Assembly: GCA_038503035.1 (NCBI GenBank)
Contig: JAVSML010024359.1
Location: forward strand, 1,295,447 to 1,359,446
Length of the DNA: 64,000 nucleotides
Direction: 5' to 3'
Source: Crocodylus rhombifer
Taxonomy: Eukaryota > Chordata > Crocodylia > Crocodylidae
Shown: one piece after another, positions 47,201 to 56,169 of the stretch
How the letters are laid out: each line of letters opens with the position of its first letter
Position numbering within the stretch: the stretch's first letter is position 1
Position numbers and translations under genes: made by a program
Notes under the pieces: model-generated
The model's database searches: none
Told to the model about the DNA's origin: nothing
Seen by the model: only the letters and a program-made list of their open reading frames with translations

Positions 47201-50200
47201 ATGGGGAGAAGGGTAGCCAGCTCCCTGCCACTGTGTGCACCCCCAGAGAGGGGGACGGTGGGGCATATGCCCTTCAGATTTGTGCATGGGACAGGGTGGA
47301 TACAGGCTATCTGAAGCGGGCTCTGGGCTCCCCAGCCTGCTTTCCTTCCCTTGAGAGCCTCACGCCACCCATGCCGCATCCAGCAAAAATTAAGGTTAGT
47401 GCCAATGACTGAAATATTAGAATGGCCTCAGTGTTATATTAACCCCCATATTTCCTTTTGTCCAATGCTAACAGTAAACTGCCACTTGGGGAGAGGAGCT
47501 CTGACACTGAGTGCCTGCCCTTTTAGAGTACACACACAGCTGGTGTTCAGAGCACTACATAAAGGTCCCTCATACAGTCAAATGGGATTAGTATACAATT
47601 AGTTGGGAAGCTTTATTAATAACCAGTATTAAAAGTCAAATCTGCGCACTTATTTTTGTAGTTAACTTTAATATGTAGTTTGAGGTGTCTTACCAGATGA
47701 AGAAGCTAACTTATCTTTGAGTCTGAGGATGTAGATAACAAAACAATACTGCATGTTAAACTTTGCTGTATGTGATAAAGTTTCAGGGTTGCACTAAATG
47801 TCTCCTAAATGCCATGCTGTATAGCAGGGATGTCAAACTTATGTGGCCCTGCAGGCTAGATGAGTGCAATGGGGTTGGTCCACAGACTCTGTCAGGTCCA
47901 GGGCCCTCCCCCTTCCCCAGCATACCTGATCTGGCAGCCACTGGCCAGTTTGGAACGTGGGCTGTGTGGGGTATGTATCCTGGAGCGGCTGGAGTGGGCA
48001 CCACAGTGCAGTCTGGCCAGAGCAGAAGCCTCTGGATCAGGTATGCTGGGGAGGAATAGGTGAAGAGCTCTCATTCAGCCCGTGGATCAACCTTAAGCCA
48101 GGGTCATGTGCTGTTGTTCCTGTGGGTCCGATCAGACCCAGGGACAGCACTGGGGACTGGATGGTGGGGCTTTGTGGGCCAGATCCAGCACATGGGCTAT
48201 ATATTTAGCACTTGTGCTCTGCAGGATTGAGGGCAATAAGATGCCAGTCTCCATGATTTTAGGTATACTAAAATTACAATGCAAAAAAAAAAAACCCAAA
48301 CCCCCCTGATTTTGAAATATTCCTGTGTTTACATTGCAGTCTGAAGATCTCTTCTCCCTTATCGAAACACATGAAGCAAAACCATTAAAACTTTATGTGT
48401 ACAACACAGATACAGATAATTGTCGGGAGGTGGTGATTACTCCAAATTCTTCCTGGGGTGGGGAAGGCAGGTAAGATTATTTAATGAAACAGAAGATCAT
48501 AATGTTTACAGCAGTACTTATCTCAGTTATAAATAGGGATCTATTAGGTTTGATTTTTGTACAATCATAATGAGAGTTATTGGCTCAAGTATTCCTGCTA
48601 ATAAGAAAAATTATATGCTGATCATTTTAAGGTCCATTTTAGTTTTGGCCTGTGGAGTTTTTTTGTTTGTTTTGGGGTTTTTTGTTGGGTTTTTGTTTTG
48701 GGTTTTTTCAGCTAAACACAAAAATCAACTAATTAAAAATGAACAAAACATCAAGTCTTACTTCTGAGCAATTTTGAAATTGTAGTTATGCAGTAATGCA
48801 CTGTTAAAGATGAGTCTAGTAAATAAGAGATGTTTGCAAGTGACATGCATGGGTGCTACTCCTGTCTAGTTAACATTAGTACAAAAAGCTTTATTTTTCA
48901 CTCAACTCTAAATACGTTTTATAGCGCAAGGCTTGTGTTTTTAGGAGTGAAAGAAGTGGTTCCTTTCCACTGAGGCAAGTTCATTGTTAAATTTGTTGTT
49001 GTGGGGTCCACAGTGATAATATGACTTAAGTTCAGACTGGCTTGTCAGTCTAATTTTTAAATGTTCATATTTTAAAAGCCTAGGCTGTGGCATTGGCTAT
49101 GGGTATTTACATCGGATACCTACACGTCCTTTTGAAGAGGGAAAGAAAATTTCTCTTCCAGGACAGTTGCCAAGTGCACCTATCAGCCCACTTAAAGATG
49201 GTTTTACAGAGGTAAGTTTTAATGATTTCTGTGGCTTGATTAAGTGGTTACTGAAGTAGAGCAACATTTATACTTTCATCATGGATTACAGTGAAAACAA
49301 AAATACAAGCACTAAGACTTGTCTGTTTTGGTAAGGTTCAGTTGTCTTCAGTTAATCCTCCACCGACAATACCACCTGGAACAGTAGGACTTGAACAGAG
49401 TCTGTCAGGACTATCCATTAGTTCAACTCCTACCACTATCAGCACTGTACTCAATACAGGTATGTATAAAAATAGTTCCCTACTGAAATGCATTAATACT
49501 TTGTTGATTTTCTGTCATTCAGAAATATGTATTTCTCAGTTAATTTTCTAGAAAAAAGCTGTTCATAGAAATGTCATATGATTTGTAGATATCTTCCCTT
49601 TGTTCTCCCCCAAAATTATTTTCTGGTAATCAGGGCCAAATGTATTTAACATCAGAGTCCTTTGGGGAAATGTTGTATTATTTTTTTTGCCTGAAGATGA
49701 GGGGCTCCAAACTGGCTGACATCCTGGGTTCAAAGTTGCTTGTATCACATATCTTACAAAAGTGGCACAAATTGATGTAGAATAAAAGGTGAAGAAGAGA
49801 ATTATCTGAATCTTTGTTCCCCGCCCCCACTCCCGATTCTCCTGTTACCTGTCCTTTGCGACATGGGATAAAATGATGCGTACATAGAAATGGTATAATA
49901 GAAATTATGGTATATAATTTGTATATTTCACTAGGTGTCCCAACAGTACCATTACTGTCACCACAAGTCAGTCAGTCCATCCCTTCAGTGCCATCAGTTA
50001 ATCCAGCGACGACATTACCAGGTAATGACATTAAGCATATCAAATAACCTTATGTAGTATAAAATGTTGGAAAGGAAAGGGGGGTTTGTCTCTTCTGGCT
50101 CAATTAATAAGAAAATAAAATGTTTAGTCATGCTTTGTCATGATGTGTTCTATGTGCTTTAAGGTGCATATGCGGGCAGTAAGCATGATTTATCCAGATA

Positions 50201-53200
50201 GATAAATATATGCACACACGCAGGGATATATATAGATGGCCAATGAAAAATGATTCCCTACTAACATATCAATTAACATATCACCTGATGTAATCCATAC
50301 GTTCTCAAGCAATAGGATTTTCACAGCCTAGAAAGTCCTTACTGTCAGAACCCTTTCCTGATACCCTATCAACATTTTACCTGCATTCTTCATTATATAC
50401 CCACATGTAACAACTGAATTGTCTTCCTTCTTGGTATTTAAAACCTTTCAGGTTTTAAAAATTATGTTCTTTAGCTGCCGTTTAATGCTTGAACTCCAAG
50501 TGTTTCTTCATGCCAAGTCAGATCTTTCATTTTTTGACCTTTTTTTGGTCAACTCTTGGAAGTTAGGGCTAGGACTGCTACGTGCAAGACAGGCTGAGAA
50601 GCCACTCTCCCCTTGGTGTTTAGAGGGCAACTAAAATGATGGAGAGCATCTAAACTGCTACCCCTGAACTACTGATGGATCTGGGGCTAAGATACCTGTG
50701 CTGTTAGCGGAGTTTATCACAAATATTGCTATATGCGATAGCTAAACGCACAACACAGGGAAGCTTTCTGGCTTCAGAAGAGACAAAGGTATGGCGTGAA
50801 CTTGGAAGTGTTCTTTCTGTGAGCTATGCTGACTCATGTCATGTGTTTGATCATCTTGTAATCTCTTGTATTGCAGCATGCTGTATGTGCTTAGCCTATA
50901 CATGAATACATATACAGTAAAAGTTCTGTTATCTGACATCTTACAAGCTGGTATACTCCACTAACCAGCATGCTGCTTGTAAGATAAAGTGAAATCAAAA
51001 GTGCCCACCATGGCACTTCCGGTTTCTCCTGAGCCCCCATGGCCCGGGGGCATAACAGGCTGTGCGGGGCCTGTCTCCCTGTCCCATGGGTGGGCCCCAT
51101 GGGAGGGGCGGTGAATGCTGTGAGAGGGGTGAAGGGACGCCACAGAAGCAGTGGCTGGGGCCGCTCAATTAACCAGCATATTTTGTTATCTGGCATCCCC
51201 CATTCCCAGGGGATGCCGAATAACAAAGCTTTTACTGCATACTGTATACTTGCACTGAATTAGCTTATTCATTATAATAAAATTCTGCATATGGTTAAGG
51301 GAATAGTTTAGCAGTTGATTTTGTTAGTCATTCTAGCATGAATCATTGCAAAAGAACCCCACAGTTCATTGCTTAACTGATGTAGAACTATCCATTAAGC
51401 TGTCTGCCATAAAATGTGTAGTTTTGATTTCATTATATTTAATATTTTGGAATTCCTATACTTACAGTGGCAGACCAGCTGTATTTCCACAAAGTATTAA
51501 TTTAACAGTGATTTTTTTTTTTTAAACGCATCCTGCTGCATTAAAATGTTTTTATTTCCTCAGGTTAATAAACCACTTGAGTCTTTGTATTCTGAAATAA
51601 GGTTTTGACAGGTTTGATAGACAATGTGTGACTTGTGGTAAATTCTGTCCTACTTTTGGTATAAGATGCAGTTGTGAATCCTGGAATATAAGAGAAGTTA
51701 TAATTTATTTTTACCTGCTGATAAAGCTGACAAATTTTGAAGACTTGCTGTAACTAAAAAAAAATAACTAAAGGCAAAGTATCTCAATATAGGAGAAAAG
51801 TGTAATAGAGCAAAGTGCTTGTGTAGAATTCACAAATCCTAAATACCTGTACTACAAAGTTAAAATGTTAAACCACTAAAAAGTGTAGTTTTTATTAAAT
51901 AAAAGAGTATGAACATTAATTACCCTGTCAACTTGTGCTCCCAAAACAGTGCAAGCGTGATTTTGAAAACAACAGGAGAACTGCTTCTATATAAATGCTT
52001 GTACTAGTGAAACTGTAAAAACAAACAAAAAAACCCTATAAAAACTATTTTGCAGCTAAAAATAGGCTTTACTGTTATGAGTGTCCTATGTAAAAGTCAC
52101 ACTAATCTTAGCTTATAGTTGAAAAGAAAAATGTCTTTGTAAATTGGAGAGAGTCTGTCCCTTTTTAATTGCTTAATAACTTATTTATGAGGCTAGTACT
52201 ACTTATATCTTTTTTTTTTTTATTAAAAACATCTGTTTAATAGGAACAGTGGAAGGAAAGACCCAAATAAGTTTTTGTTGCTACAGCAGTAACTTGTTTC
52301 AGTACTAGGCCTCATTGAGAGAAATACTTTGCACAGGAATATGGATCTTGTTCCAAATATCCTTCACTCTTTGGGAAGAAAATGAGAGATGGAATACAAA
52401 AGTAGACAGGGTTTAAATTACAGAACAGCATGGGAATAAATATGCCATGTTAATGCAATTGTTATACTGTGTGTATAACCCTTGACTCTGCAAATTATTT
52501 TAAAGGTTTCTCTAATTTCTGAATATCATGTATATTTGACTGCAGCCTTTTCTGGTTTTGTTTTTAAAGCAAATGGTAGCACCTGCAATTGTGTTAATTA
52601 TATGTAACAAATTTGTGCTACTTTTCTAATTAGCTCGCCCAGATAATGTTTGAGAGCACAAAAGTGCAACATAGATCCATAGATGTTTAGTTCAGCTCTT
52701 TTTTTGTTTATTCTGGGAATTAAGCCGTTGAATACAAAATGTTTTCTTTGGGGTAAAATAGAAATGGGAACAGTGCTTTATCTAGCCCTGACTCCTGATA
52801 TGACTACATTTTGGGTAAGCACCTTTCAACAGGAGTCAAAAATTTGAGTTTCACTTTACAAATGGAATAGCAGGTAACAATCATACTAAAGGAATTTTGA
52901 AAGAATATTTAAATTATTTGGCACTCACTCTTGACGTTTATAATTTGTCTGTCCCTTTTGAATTTTAGGTCTGATGCCATTACCAGCTGGACTTCCCAAT
53001 TTAGCCAATCTGCCCAATCTTAATTTACCTGCACAGCACATAATTCCTGGCGCAGGATTGTCAGACATCATACAGCCTGGTAGGCCTCTTACTGCTTTCA
53101 GCATTACAACTATTAAACTTTTGCAGACCTATGAAAGTGTACATACAGCTTAAAGCTGACTAGATGCTTGGTTTTGTAAAAATGTGGAACCTATATGTTC

Positions 53201-54253
53201 ATGGGTGTAGTTTTGCAGAGCATGAGATGAGTCTTTGAGTGAGCTTAGAGGTGAATAGGTGTAGTGCCCCCATTGTTCAGCAGTAAGCAATTCTGTTTAG
53301 TTATGGTATGTCCCAAGATAATCCACTCCAATCTAATCTTCCTGGTCTCAGGTGTCTGGATATGGGTTTTTTCTTTGTTCTGATTTATGGTCTTCAAAAA
53401 TACTTTGTTATGAAAATTAGGGGCATGTATATAGTTATGTGGGAGGGCACAGTGAAAGACACTGTTCATATTTTCTGTATAGTAGACGGAGAGATCGAAA
53501 CCACCTGATTAAATGCCAAAAAGTACTGACTAACTCCATATTGATGGCCCTGGATAAAACTGCTTGCTCAGTATGTATTTTCAGTAACCAAGAAAATTGG
53601 AAGCTTAAGCAGAATAAGGATTCTGTTGAGTTCTTGCTTCTGCCAGTTTCAACTTGTGTGGGAAAAGTCTCATTAGTAGTAAAAAAAAAAATACACTGTG
53701 GTATATATAGGCTGGTTACCTCAGAGTCTATTGTCATTAACACTTTTATCCACAGACTTTTTGATTTCCAGTATATACTTAAGGTTTTGAAACTAGCCTT
53801 CTGAGTTGCTTTTGAGTCTACATTTCAATTGTGCTTCCATAGAGTGCAGTGTGAGCAGAACAATAGCTCATAATAGACAAGAGAATAGGCAAGGAAAAAC
53901 TTCACCTTTTTGTTTTAAAGTGGTGTGTGACTTCAGTTTACTTTTTATTTCTAGGTTTGCCACCCCTTTCTTCCATGCCTCCTCTCAATCTGTCTGGGAT
54001 AACAATGCCACCTGAATTACTTCCACAGTTCCCTTTGATCACAGATGTATCTACTCCACCTACAGATCTGCTTTCCTCTATCACTCAAGCAGTTGACCCT
54101 GGCACTACTGTAAGCACAGAACAAACCTCTCTATTCACTTTAGATACTAGTACCCCTACTTCTAAGGTGACTACTGCTGACAGATTAAATGAATCCACTA
54201 CAATCAGTGAGAAAACAACTGGGGTCACAGATGTACATGCTTCTGAATCATAA
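22804..54253 (+). CDS. GORASP2: Golgi reassembly-stacking protein 2 (GRASP55), ten-exon gene
   Basis: GRASP55 is a peripheral Golgi protein that tethers medial and trans cisternae through homotypic contacts of its N-terminal GRASP domain and binds golgin-45 and cargo C-termini; this is known biology of the family. The ten exons join in frame to 439 codons. Residues 1-6 are MGASQS, a myristoylation signal with Gly2. Two tandem PDZ-like repeats follow, about residues 1-105 ([19 protein letters not shown]) and 106-200 ([29 protein letters not shown]). From about residue 200 to the end is the Ser/Pro/Thr-rich regulatory tail ([21 protein letters not shown], ending HASES). Splice sites are GT-AG throughout. 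The start has a strong Kozak context (cccgccATGG). Introns 1 (15.6 kb) and 2 (7.4 kb) are heavily invaded by transposons; no exon is disrupted. Confidence 0.97.
23678..23756 (-). mobile_element. MIR-like SINE fragment, antisense
   Basis: The words 'acccattttatagatgggagaaattcagagaggc' and 'gtcacagagctg' match the complement of the conserved MIR 3' half. Confidence 0.55.
24234..25898. mobile_element. hAT element, family A, copy 1, carrying a nested hAT
   Basis: Ends TAGAGGTGCACTGATA and TTGGTACACCCCTA are imperfect inverted repeats. The flanking 8-bp duplication ATATTAAA (24226-24233 and 25899-25906) is perfect. Subterminal words such as ccgataa, ggctgata and tatcagcc recur on both strands. 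It contains a second hAT at 24772-25420. Without it the element is about 1.0 kb, close to copies 2 and 3. The open frame of 229 codons on the minus strand (24195-24884) is a GC-rich chance frame. Confidence 0.9.
24772..25420. mobile_element. hAT element nested in family A copy 1, with long internal inverted repeats
   Basis: The left end CAGGGATGGCAGGCAAGG and right end CTTTGCCTACCCCTG are inverted. The flanks AGCCATAG (24764-24771) and GGCTATAG (25421-25428) match in six of eight positions. The two halves are mutually inverted for about 100 bases, for example 'tttcccagcagcccc' near 24820 against 'ggggctgctgggaaa' near 25365. The element is therefore foldback-like. Confidence 0.75.
26244..26498. 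mobile_element. Decayed hAT-like element
   Basis: CAATGATGCTTAACCTTTTT at the left and GGTTGAACACCCCTG at the right are inverted. The flanks ATATAAGG and CTTTAAGG match in six of eight positions. It is 255 bases long and non-coding. Confidence 0.6.
26964..28297. mobile_element. hAT element, family A, copy 2, carrying a nested hAT
   Basis: Begins TAGGGGTGTACTGGTAAAGA and ends ATTGGTGCACTCCTA. It shares subterminal words (ggctgatacc, gccaat, gccgata) with copies 1 and 3. It sits in a T-run: seven T bases on each side fit a T-rich target duplication that cannot be proven. The nested element at 27347-27828 accounts for its extra length. Confidence 0.8.
27347..27828. mobile_element. hAT element nested in family A copy 2
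   Basis: TAGGGTTACCATAG and ATATATGGTAACCCTAG are inverted ends, and the flanks CTGCTTCA (27339-27346 and 27829-27836) are a perfect 8-bp duplication. The interior is C-rich with a degenerate repeat of 'cccaacctgcagcccc' and 'gccctgc' units (about 27450-27700). Confidence 0.85.
28306..34106. other. Intron 1 interior: largely unique, AT-rich; one unassigned segment
   Basis: From 28.3 to 31.6 kb the sequence is AT-rich without recognisable repeats. From about 31.7 to 33.4 kb it is less AT-rich and has scattered open frames under 100 codons in several phases. It reads like a decayed coding or transposon sequence, but I could not match it to any family. A GT/TA microsatellite lies at about 34040-34100. 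Confidence 0.4.
34109..34420. mobile_element. hAT family B, short copy
   Basis: Starts AGGGCTGTGCAAAGCTGATT and shares with the element at 4675-5484 the words 'gatttggcccaatt', 'ctttaatctctc' and 'agtgccaag'. The right end is missing or altered, so the end coordinate is approximate. Confidence 0.65.
34582..34830. mobile_element. Probable MITE with a near-perfect internal hairpin
   Basis: The ends GGGCACATCTATATG (about 34579) and TGTGTAGATGCATCC (about 34830) are loosely inverted. At the centre a 26-base arm (34695-34720) and its complement (34731-34756) differ at one position around a 10-base loop. No coding capacity. The superfamily is unknown. Confidence 0.5.
34831..35574. other. No exon; repeat-like AT-rich sequence
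   Basis: The stretch 34910-35170 repeats the words 'gcactaat', 'gtgctaac' and 'gcattaat' in both orientations and ends 'gtgcagatgcatccagg', echoing the right end of the MITE just upstream. It may be a relative of that element. Confidence 0.35.
35575..35785. mobile_element. Small hAT-like element (family D), diverged copy
   Basis: Starts at the words 'ccattgatcctcaaactttttggg' and continues in parallel with the element at 62195-62481 (shared: 'atatattgcagtgtttacctctttacagag', 'caaggacaa', 'tgcttatctcc', the last two in slightly changed form there). The right terminus is not clear. Confidence 0.6.
35786..36955. other. Intron 1, no feature recognised
   Basis: AT-rich sequence without a repeat I can name. 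Confidence 0.5.
36956..38385 (+). mobile_element. CR1 LINE 3' fragment split by a MITE
   Basis: Two collinear pieces of one CR1 ORF2 C-terminus. The stretch 36956-37185 reads like [20 protein letters not shown], with an internal stop. The stretch 38017-38385 continues at the expected point ([36 protein letters not shown]) and runs into the CR1 3' terminus 'ggttggactagatgacctcctgagg', ending with tattctatg-like words. The interruption is the MITE at 37186-38016. The RT catalytic part is absent, so this is a 5'-truncated copy. It lies in sense orientation just upstream of GORASP2 exon 2. Confidence 0.85.
37186..38016 (-). mobile_element. TA-flanked MITE, copy 2, inserted in CR1
   Basis: In reverse orientation relative to copy 1. 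The left end (CGGACAGAGATTCAAAAAGC) matches the complement of the right end of copy 1 for about 90 bases with a few changes. The right end has the aaaccggttt, aaaccagttt and aacctggtt palindromes and stops at CTGTCCC (38016). The CR1 sequence resumes immediately after. The TA target is imperfectly preserved. Confidence 0.8.
38510..38590 (+). CDS. GORASP2: GORASP2 exon 2
   Basis: Encodes residues 22-48 ([23 protein letters not shown]), the first part of PDZ1. The acceptor is ttgatag|GTACAA and the donor is TTG|GTAAGC; both boundaries are phase 0. A CR1 3' end lies only about 125 bases upstream. Confidence 0.97.
39300..41932 (+). mobile_element. CR1 LINE with most of ORF2, sense strand in intron 2
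   Basis: 5'-truncated within the endonuclease and complete to the 3' terminus. Endonuclease motifs seen: [13 protein letters not shown], and SDHE before a TFTI segment. The reverse transcriptase follows: [37 protein letters not shown] and the catalytic FADD, then the CR1 C-terminal region ([27 protein letters not shown]). Two single-base deletions break the frame, near 40566 and near 41183, giving three open pieces: 39267-40580, 40697-41275 (opening in the new frame upstream of 40697) and 41221-41805. The 3' end has 'gggctggactcgctgatctcctgaggtcccttccagccc' and a tctatgaaa repeat. The N-terminal endonuclease residues are missing, so it is dead. Confidence 0.93.
42086..42563 (+). mobile_element. 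TA-flanked MITE, copy 3
   Basis: Starts GGGACAGAAATTAAACATAA and ends GATTGTCTGTACT, with TA on both sides (42084-42085 and 42564-42565). It is collinear with copy 1, including 'cagtgcacataaacca', 'gataaacctgg', 'gtatcagacttaactgattt' and 'ggatgctttgc', but about 150 bases shorter. The palindromic motifs are degraded (aaactggttt kept, others mutated). Confidence 0.8.
42752..45190 (-). mobile_element. CR1 LINE, antisense, with 5' UTR, ORF1 and 3' end but lacking most of ORF2
   Basis: Read on the minus strand: 5' UTR from about 45190; ORF1 start near 44795 ([14 protein letters not shown]); a Cys-containing and heptad-like segment ([17 protein letters not shown]); then a GDSL/SGNH esterase-like region in broken frames (DNSILRG near 44250, YVGTNN near 44100, [13 protein letters not shown] near 43830). 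At about 43690 it jumps into the RT just before the catalytic FADD ([16 protein letters not shown]) and continues through the C-terminus to the 3' end at about 42752. About 2 kb that other CR1 copies have (endonuclease and N-terminal RT) is absent. A stop lies inside the esterase region at about 44134. Confidence 0.88.
44796..45190 (-). promoter_or_regulatory. CR1 5' UTR with TATA-like box in a palindrome and an octamer
   Basis: On the minus strand TATAAAA sits between perfect 8-base inverted arms GGCACGCT and AGCGTGCC (44911-44918 and 44926-44933 on the + strand). Just downstream is ATTTGCAT (complement of 44900-44907), the POU-factor octamer. A donor-like GTAAGTGGG lies upstream, around 45045-45055. 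The region is GC-rich relative to the flanks. That it acts as the LINE promoter is inference. Confidence 0.4.
45964..46167 (+). CDS. GORASP2: GORASP2 exon 3
   Basis: Encodes residues 49-116 and completes PDZ1 with the conserved [13 protein letters not shown] and [15 protein letters not shown] segments. The acceptor is tttccag|AATAAA and the donor is TTG|GTATGT, phase 0. Confidence 0.97.
46499..46517 (+). repeat. 19-base G run after a short GT repeat
   Basis: An uninterrupted run of G preceded by (GT)n at 46490-46498. It lies in intron 3 about 60 bases upstream of the exon 4 acceptor, where it could fold as a G-quadruplex in the pre-mRNA. Its exact length is prone to sequencing error and polymorphism. 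Confidence 0.9.
46577..46663 (+). CDS. GORASP2: GORASP2 exon 4
   Basis: Encodes residues 117-145 ([24 protein letters not shown]), the start of PDZ2. The acceptor is aactag|GAAGTA and the donor is GAG|GTATTT, phase 0. The polypyrimidine tract is poor (atcttgaaactag), so the acceptor may be weak. Confidence 0.96.
46670..48339. other. Intron 4: partly GC-rich repeat-like sequence plus a hAT element
   Basis: The stretch 46700-47400 is GC-rich and holds an open frame of 243 codons (46681-47412) that includes degraded repeat sequence and has no recognisable domain. It looks like an unassigned old transposon. The element at 47825-48221 is listed separately. Confidence 0.4.
47825..48221. mobile_element. 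Decayed hAT-like element (family C)
   Basis: The left end CAGGGATGTCAAACTTATG is followed by 'ggccctgcaggctaga' and 'ggtccacagactctgtcagg', which match the layout of the element at 7611-7853. The right end is approximate, and no target duplication is clear. Confidence 0.5.
48340..48470 (+). CDS. GORASP2: GORASP2 exon 5
   Basis: Encodes residues 146-188 plus two bases of the next codon ([27 protein letters not shown]). The acceptor is attgcag|TCTGAA and the donor is GGCAG|GTAAGA. The split codon AG|C gives serine. Confidence 0.97.
49079..49211 (+). CDS. GORASP2: GORASP2 exon 6
   Basis: Finishes PDZ2 with [14 protein letters not shown] and [14 protein letters not shown] and enters the Ser/Pro-rich tail ([13 protein letters not shown]). 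The acceptor is taaaag|CCTAGG, with almost no polypyrimidine tract, and the donor is GAG|GTAAGT. The placement is fixed by frame and by family similarity. Confidence 0.95.
49336..49459 (+). CDS. GORASP2: GORASP2 exon 7
   Basis: Encodes [18 protein letters not shown] and [14 protein letters not shown], proline/serine-rich tail. The acceptor is ggtaag|GTTCAG and the donor is ACAG|GTATGT, with the glycine codon split G|GT. Confidence 0.95.
49935..50021 (+). CDS. GORASP2: GORASP2 exon 8
   Basis: An 87-base symmetric exon (phase 1 at both ends) encoding [20 protein letters not shown] and PATTLP. The acceptor is cactag|GTGTCC and the donor is CCAG|GTAATG. Skipping it would keep frame. Confidence 0.95.
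50022..52968. other. Intron 8: mostly unique AT-rich sequence with one Tigger-like element
   Basis: Apart from the DNA transposon at 50915-51237 I see only AT-rich sequence and short homopolymer runs. Confidence 0.6.
50915..51237. mobile_element. Tigger/pogo-like MITE
   Basis: CAGTAAAAGTTCTGTTATCTG at the left and GAATAACAAAGCTTTTACTG at the right are imperfect inverted repeats of Tigger type. The left flank is TA and the right flank CA (a TA target with one change). The middle is GC-rich, with the words gttatctggcatccc and gggatgccgaataac inverted. No transposase is present. Confidence 0.7.
52969..53079 (+). CDS. GORASP2: GORASP2 exon 9
   Basis: A 111-base symmetric exon (phase 1-1) encoding [20 protein letters not shown] and the following [10 protein letters not shown] stretch. 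The acceptor is attttag|GTCTGA and the donor is CCTG|GTAGGC. Confidence 0.96.
53955..54253 (+). CDS. GORASP2: GORASP2 exon 10 (terminal coding exon)
   Basis: Encodes [15 protein letters not shown] and the Thr/Ser-rich C-terminus, ending VTDVHASES, with stop TAA at 54251-54253. The acceptor is tttctag|GTTTGC. The C-terminal 60 residues diverge most from mammals, as is usual for this tail. Confidence 0.96.
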
Positions 54254-54990
54254 CTCCTGGTCATTCTGTTGGATTGGCTTGGTATTTATTTAGCCATCGG
54301 ATGCATATCTGAAGATGCAAGCTGTCATTAATTTCATACTAGTTTGTACTTTATCTGTAGCAGTCCTGTAAATAATACTGAGGCTATAATAAATTAAAGG
54401 AAATGGGATTTATACTGTGTGCTTGGTGGGAGGGGAGGAAGAGTGTGTGTACTTAAAAGTAAAGGTAGTAAACAGACTTCCTCTGCCAAACTTGGAGGTG
54501 TTTTTAATACAGGCTGACAGCTCTAGTCTGCTAAGCCTCTCCTTGCTTATGATTTCCAACTTTGCTTCTCTTAGAAATGAAGCAGATCTTATGTGTGACG
54601 TTGATAAATTGCATTTCTCATCCTTGGCCAGAATGAGAACTTCATTACTACAATGGGGGTGAAAGTGTTTATTTCTGTCTGAGTTGTAAATTTTAGCATT
54701 ACAGAACTTCCAACTAAAGATGTTTTATTAAAGTTGCTGAATGACCTGTTAACTGAGCATCTTTTTATTCAGCTTGTATACAGATCTTTATTTTAAGCTC
54801 CTAAGAAAAATACTCAATGTTTTGTAACTGCTGCTACATTGCTGCACAAGCCCACTGTAACATGGCATTTGGACGGAAATAAAGGAAATGTTAACTGTTG
54901 AACAAAGTTTTAAACTAGAAGTTGGCACTTTGTGAGTATTATAAGATACGTCAATGCAGAAAACACGTAGCAATAAATTCCTGGAATTTT
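54254..54990 (+). terminator. GORASP2: GORASP2 3' UTR with candidate poly(A) signals
   Basis: AATAAA occurs at 54388-54393, 54878-54883 and 54972-54977. The second and third fit a 3' UTR of roughly 0.6-0.75 kb. Which is used cannot be told from sequence alone. Confidence 0.6.
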
Positions 54991-55293
54991 ATCCTATGTG
55001 TGACAAAAATAGCACATTTATTTGCTTGCTTTATTTAAAAAAAACCCTGTAAGTCCACCATTTTTGGCCCAGAAATTGTTTTCTAACTGCAAAGGAAATA
55101 TGGATATGAAGGAGATGAACCATATTTGTAAGTGGAATGCATGGCTGATGATCCCTACATCTAAATGTAACAATGAGTCGCATTCACTGACTGGTCTGTA
55201 TGGAGCACAACTTGTCTTTCATTTGCTGCTCATCTTGCTCATTTTACATGAGTGGCTTCATCCCAGAACACTTTCCGAGTGCAGCAGGATTAC

Positions 55294-56161
55294 TAGGGGA
55301 GCACCAATAAAGATATTTTGGGCTGATACCGAGGTCCGTATTGGCCAATACCAATCTAATTGCTGATATAGACCCTGGCAGCTTGGAGAGCATTGTCTGG
55401 CTGGTAAGTCTTTAAGGGGGAAGGGGTATTGGGGGGGTGTAGATTGAGGGAGGGAGTGGGGCTGGGGCAGGCACTGCACAGCCGAGTGGGGCAGGGTGCA
55501 GGATGGATCTGGTGACCTGTCCAGGGGGTGTGGGGAGCAGTCCCTGCTGATGCGTGAACCCCTGGGGGAGACATGCCCCCCCCAGTCTGTGTGGGTTGAG
55601 GGCAGGCTGCCTGCTGTGCACTCAGGGCTGGCACCAGCCTCTTCCCAGTGGCTGCACTTGAGATGGGGCAGGGGGTGATGACATGGGGGGGGGCCACAGG
55701 GAAGCTGCAGCTACCCCAAAATTCACTGTAGCTCCCCCATAGCCTTCCTCCCAGTGCTGCTGCTGCTCACCCCAAGCACAGCTGTTGGGAAGAGAATGGT
55801 GCTGACCCCAAGTACACAGCAGGCAGCCCGCCCTCACCCTGCACACAGATACAGGGGGCACATGTCCCTCCTGGAGGTGTGCACAGTGGTGGAAGCAGCC
55901 CCCCACAACTCCCAGATGAGCTGCCAGCTTTGTCCCATGCCCCAGCCCCACTCCCTCCTGCACCACAGGGGCTTTGATCTGCATCCCCCCAAAAAACTTA
56001 CCAGCCAGACACTGCTGTCCAAGCTGCCAGGCTTGTCTGTGTGCATACAGCATTTATCGGCAACAGTATCAGCCAGAAAAAGCAGATTGGATTGCCAGTG
56101 ATATCGACTTTCCTTTTATCAGTGCTGATACAATATGGATCAATATATCGGTGCACCTCTG
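55294..56161. mobile_element. hAT element, family A, copy 3, uninterrupted
   Basis: Begins TAGGGGAGCACCAATAAAGA and ends ATATCGGTGCACCTCTG, flanked by a perfect 8-bp duplication AGGATTAC (55286-55293 and 56162-56169). Subterminal words ggctgatacc, ggccaatacc and tatcagcc match copies 1 and 2. It is 868 bases long. The interior is GC-rich with no transposase; open frames in four phases are shadows of one another. Confidence 0.9.
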
Positions 56162-56169
56162 AGGATTAC

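Noticed and set aside
46681..47412. Open frame of 243 codons in GORASP2 intron 4.
   Set aside because: No recognisable domain; it lies in a GC-rich repeat-like stretch and overlaps open frames on the other strand.
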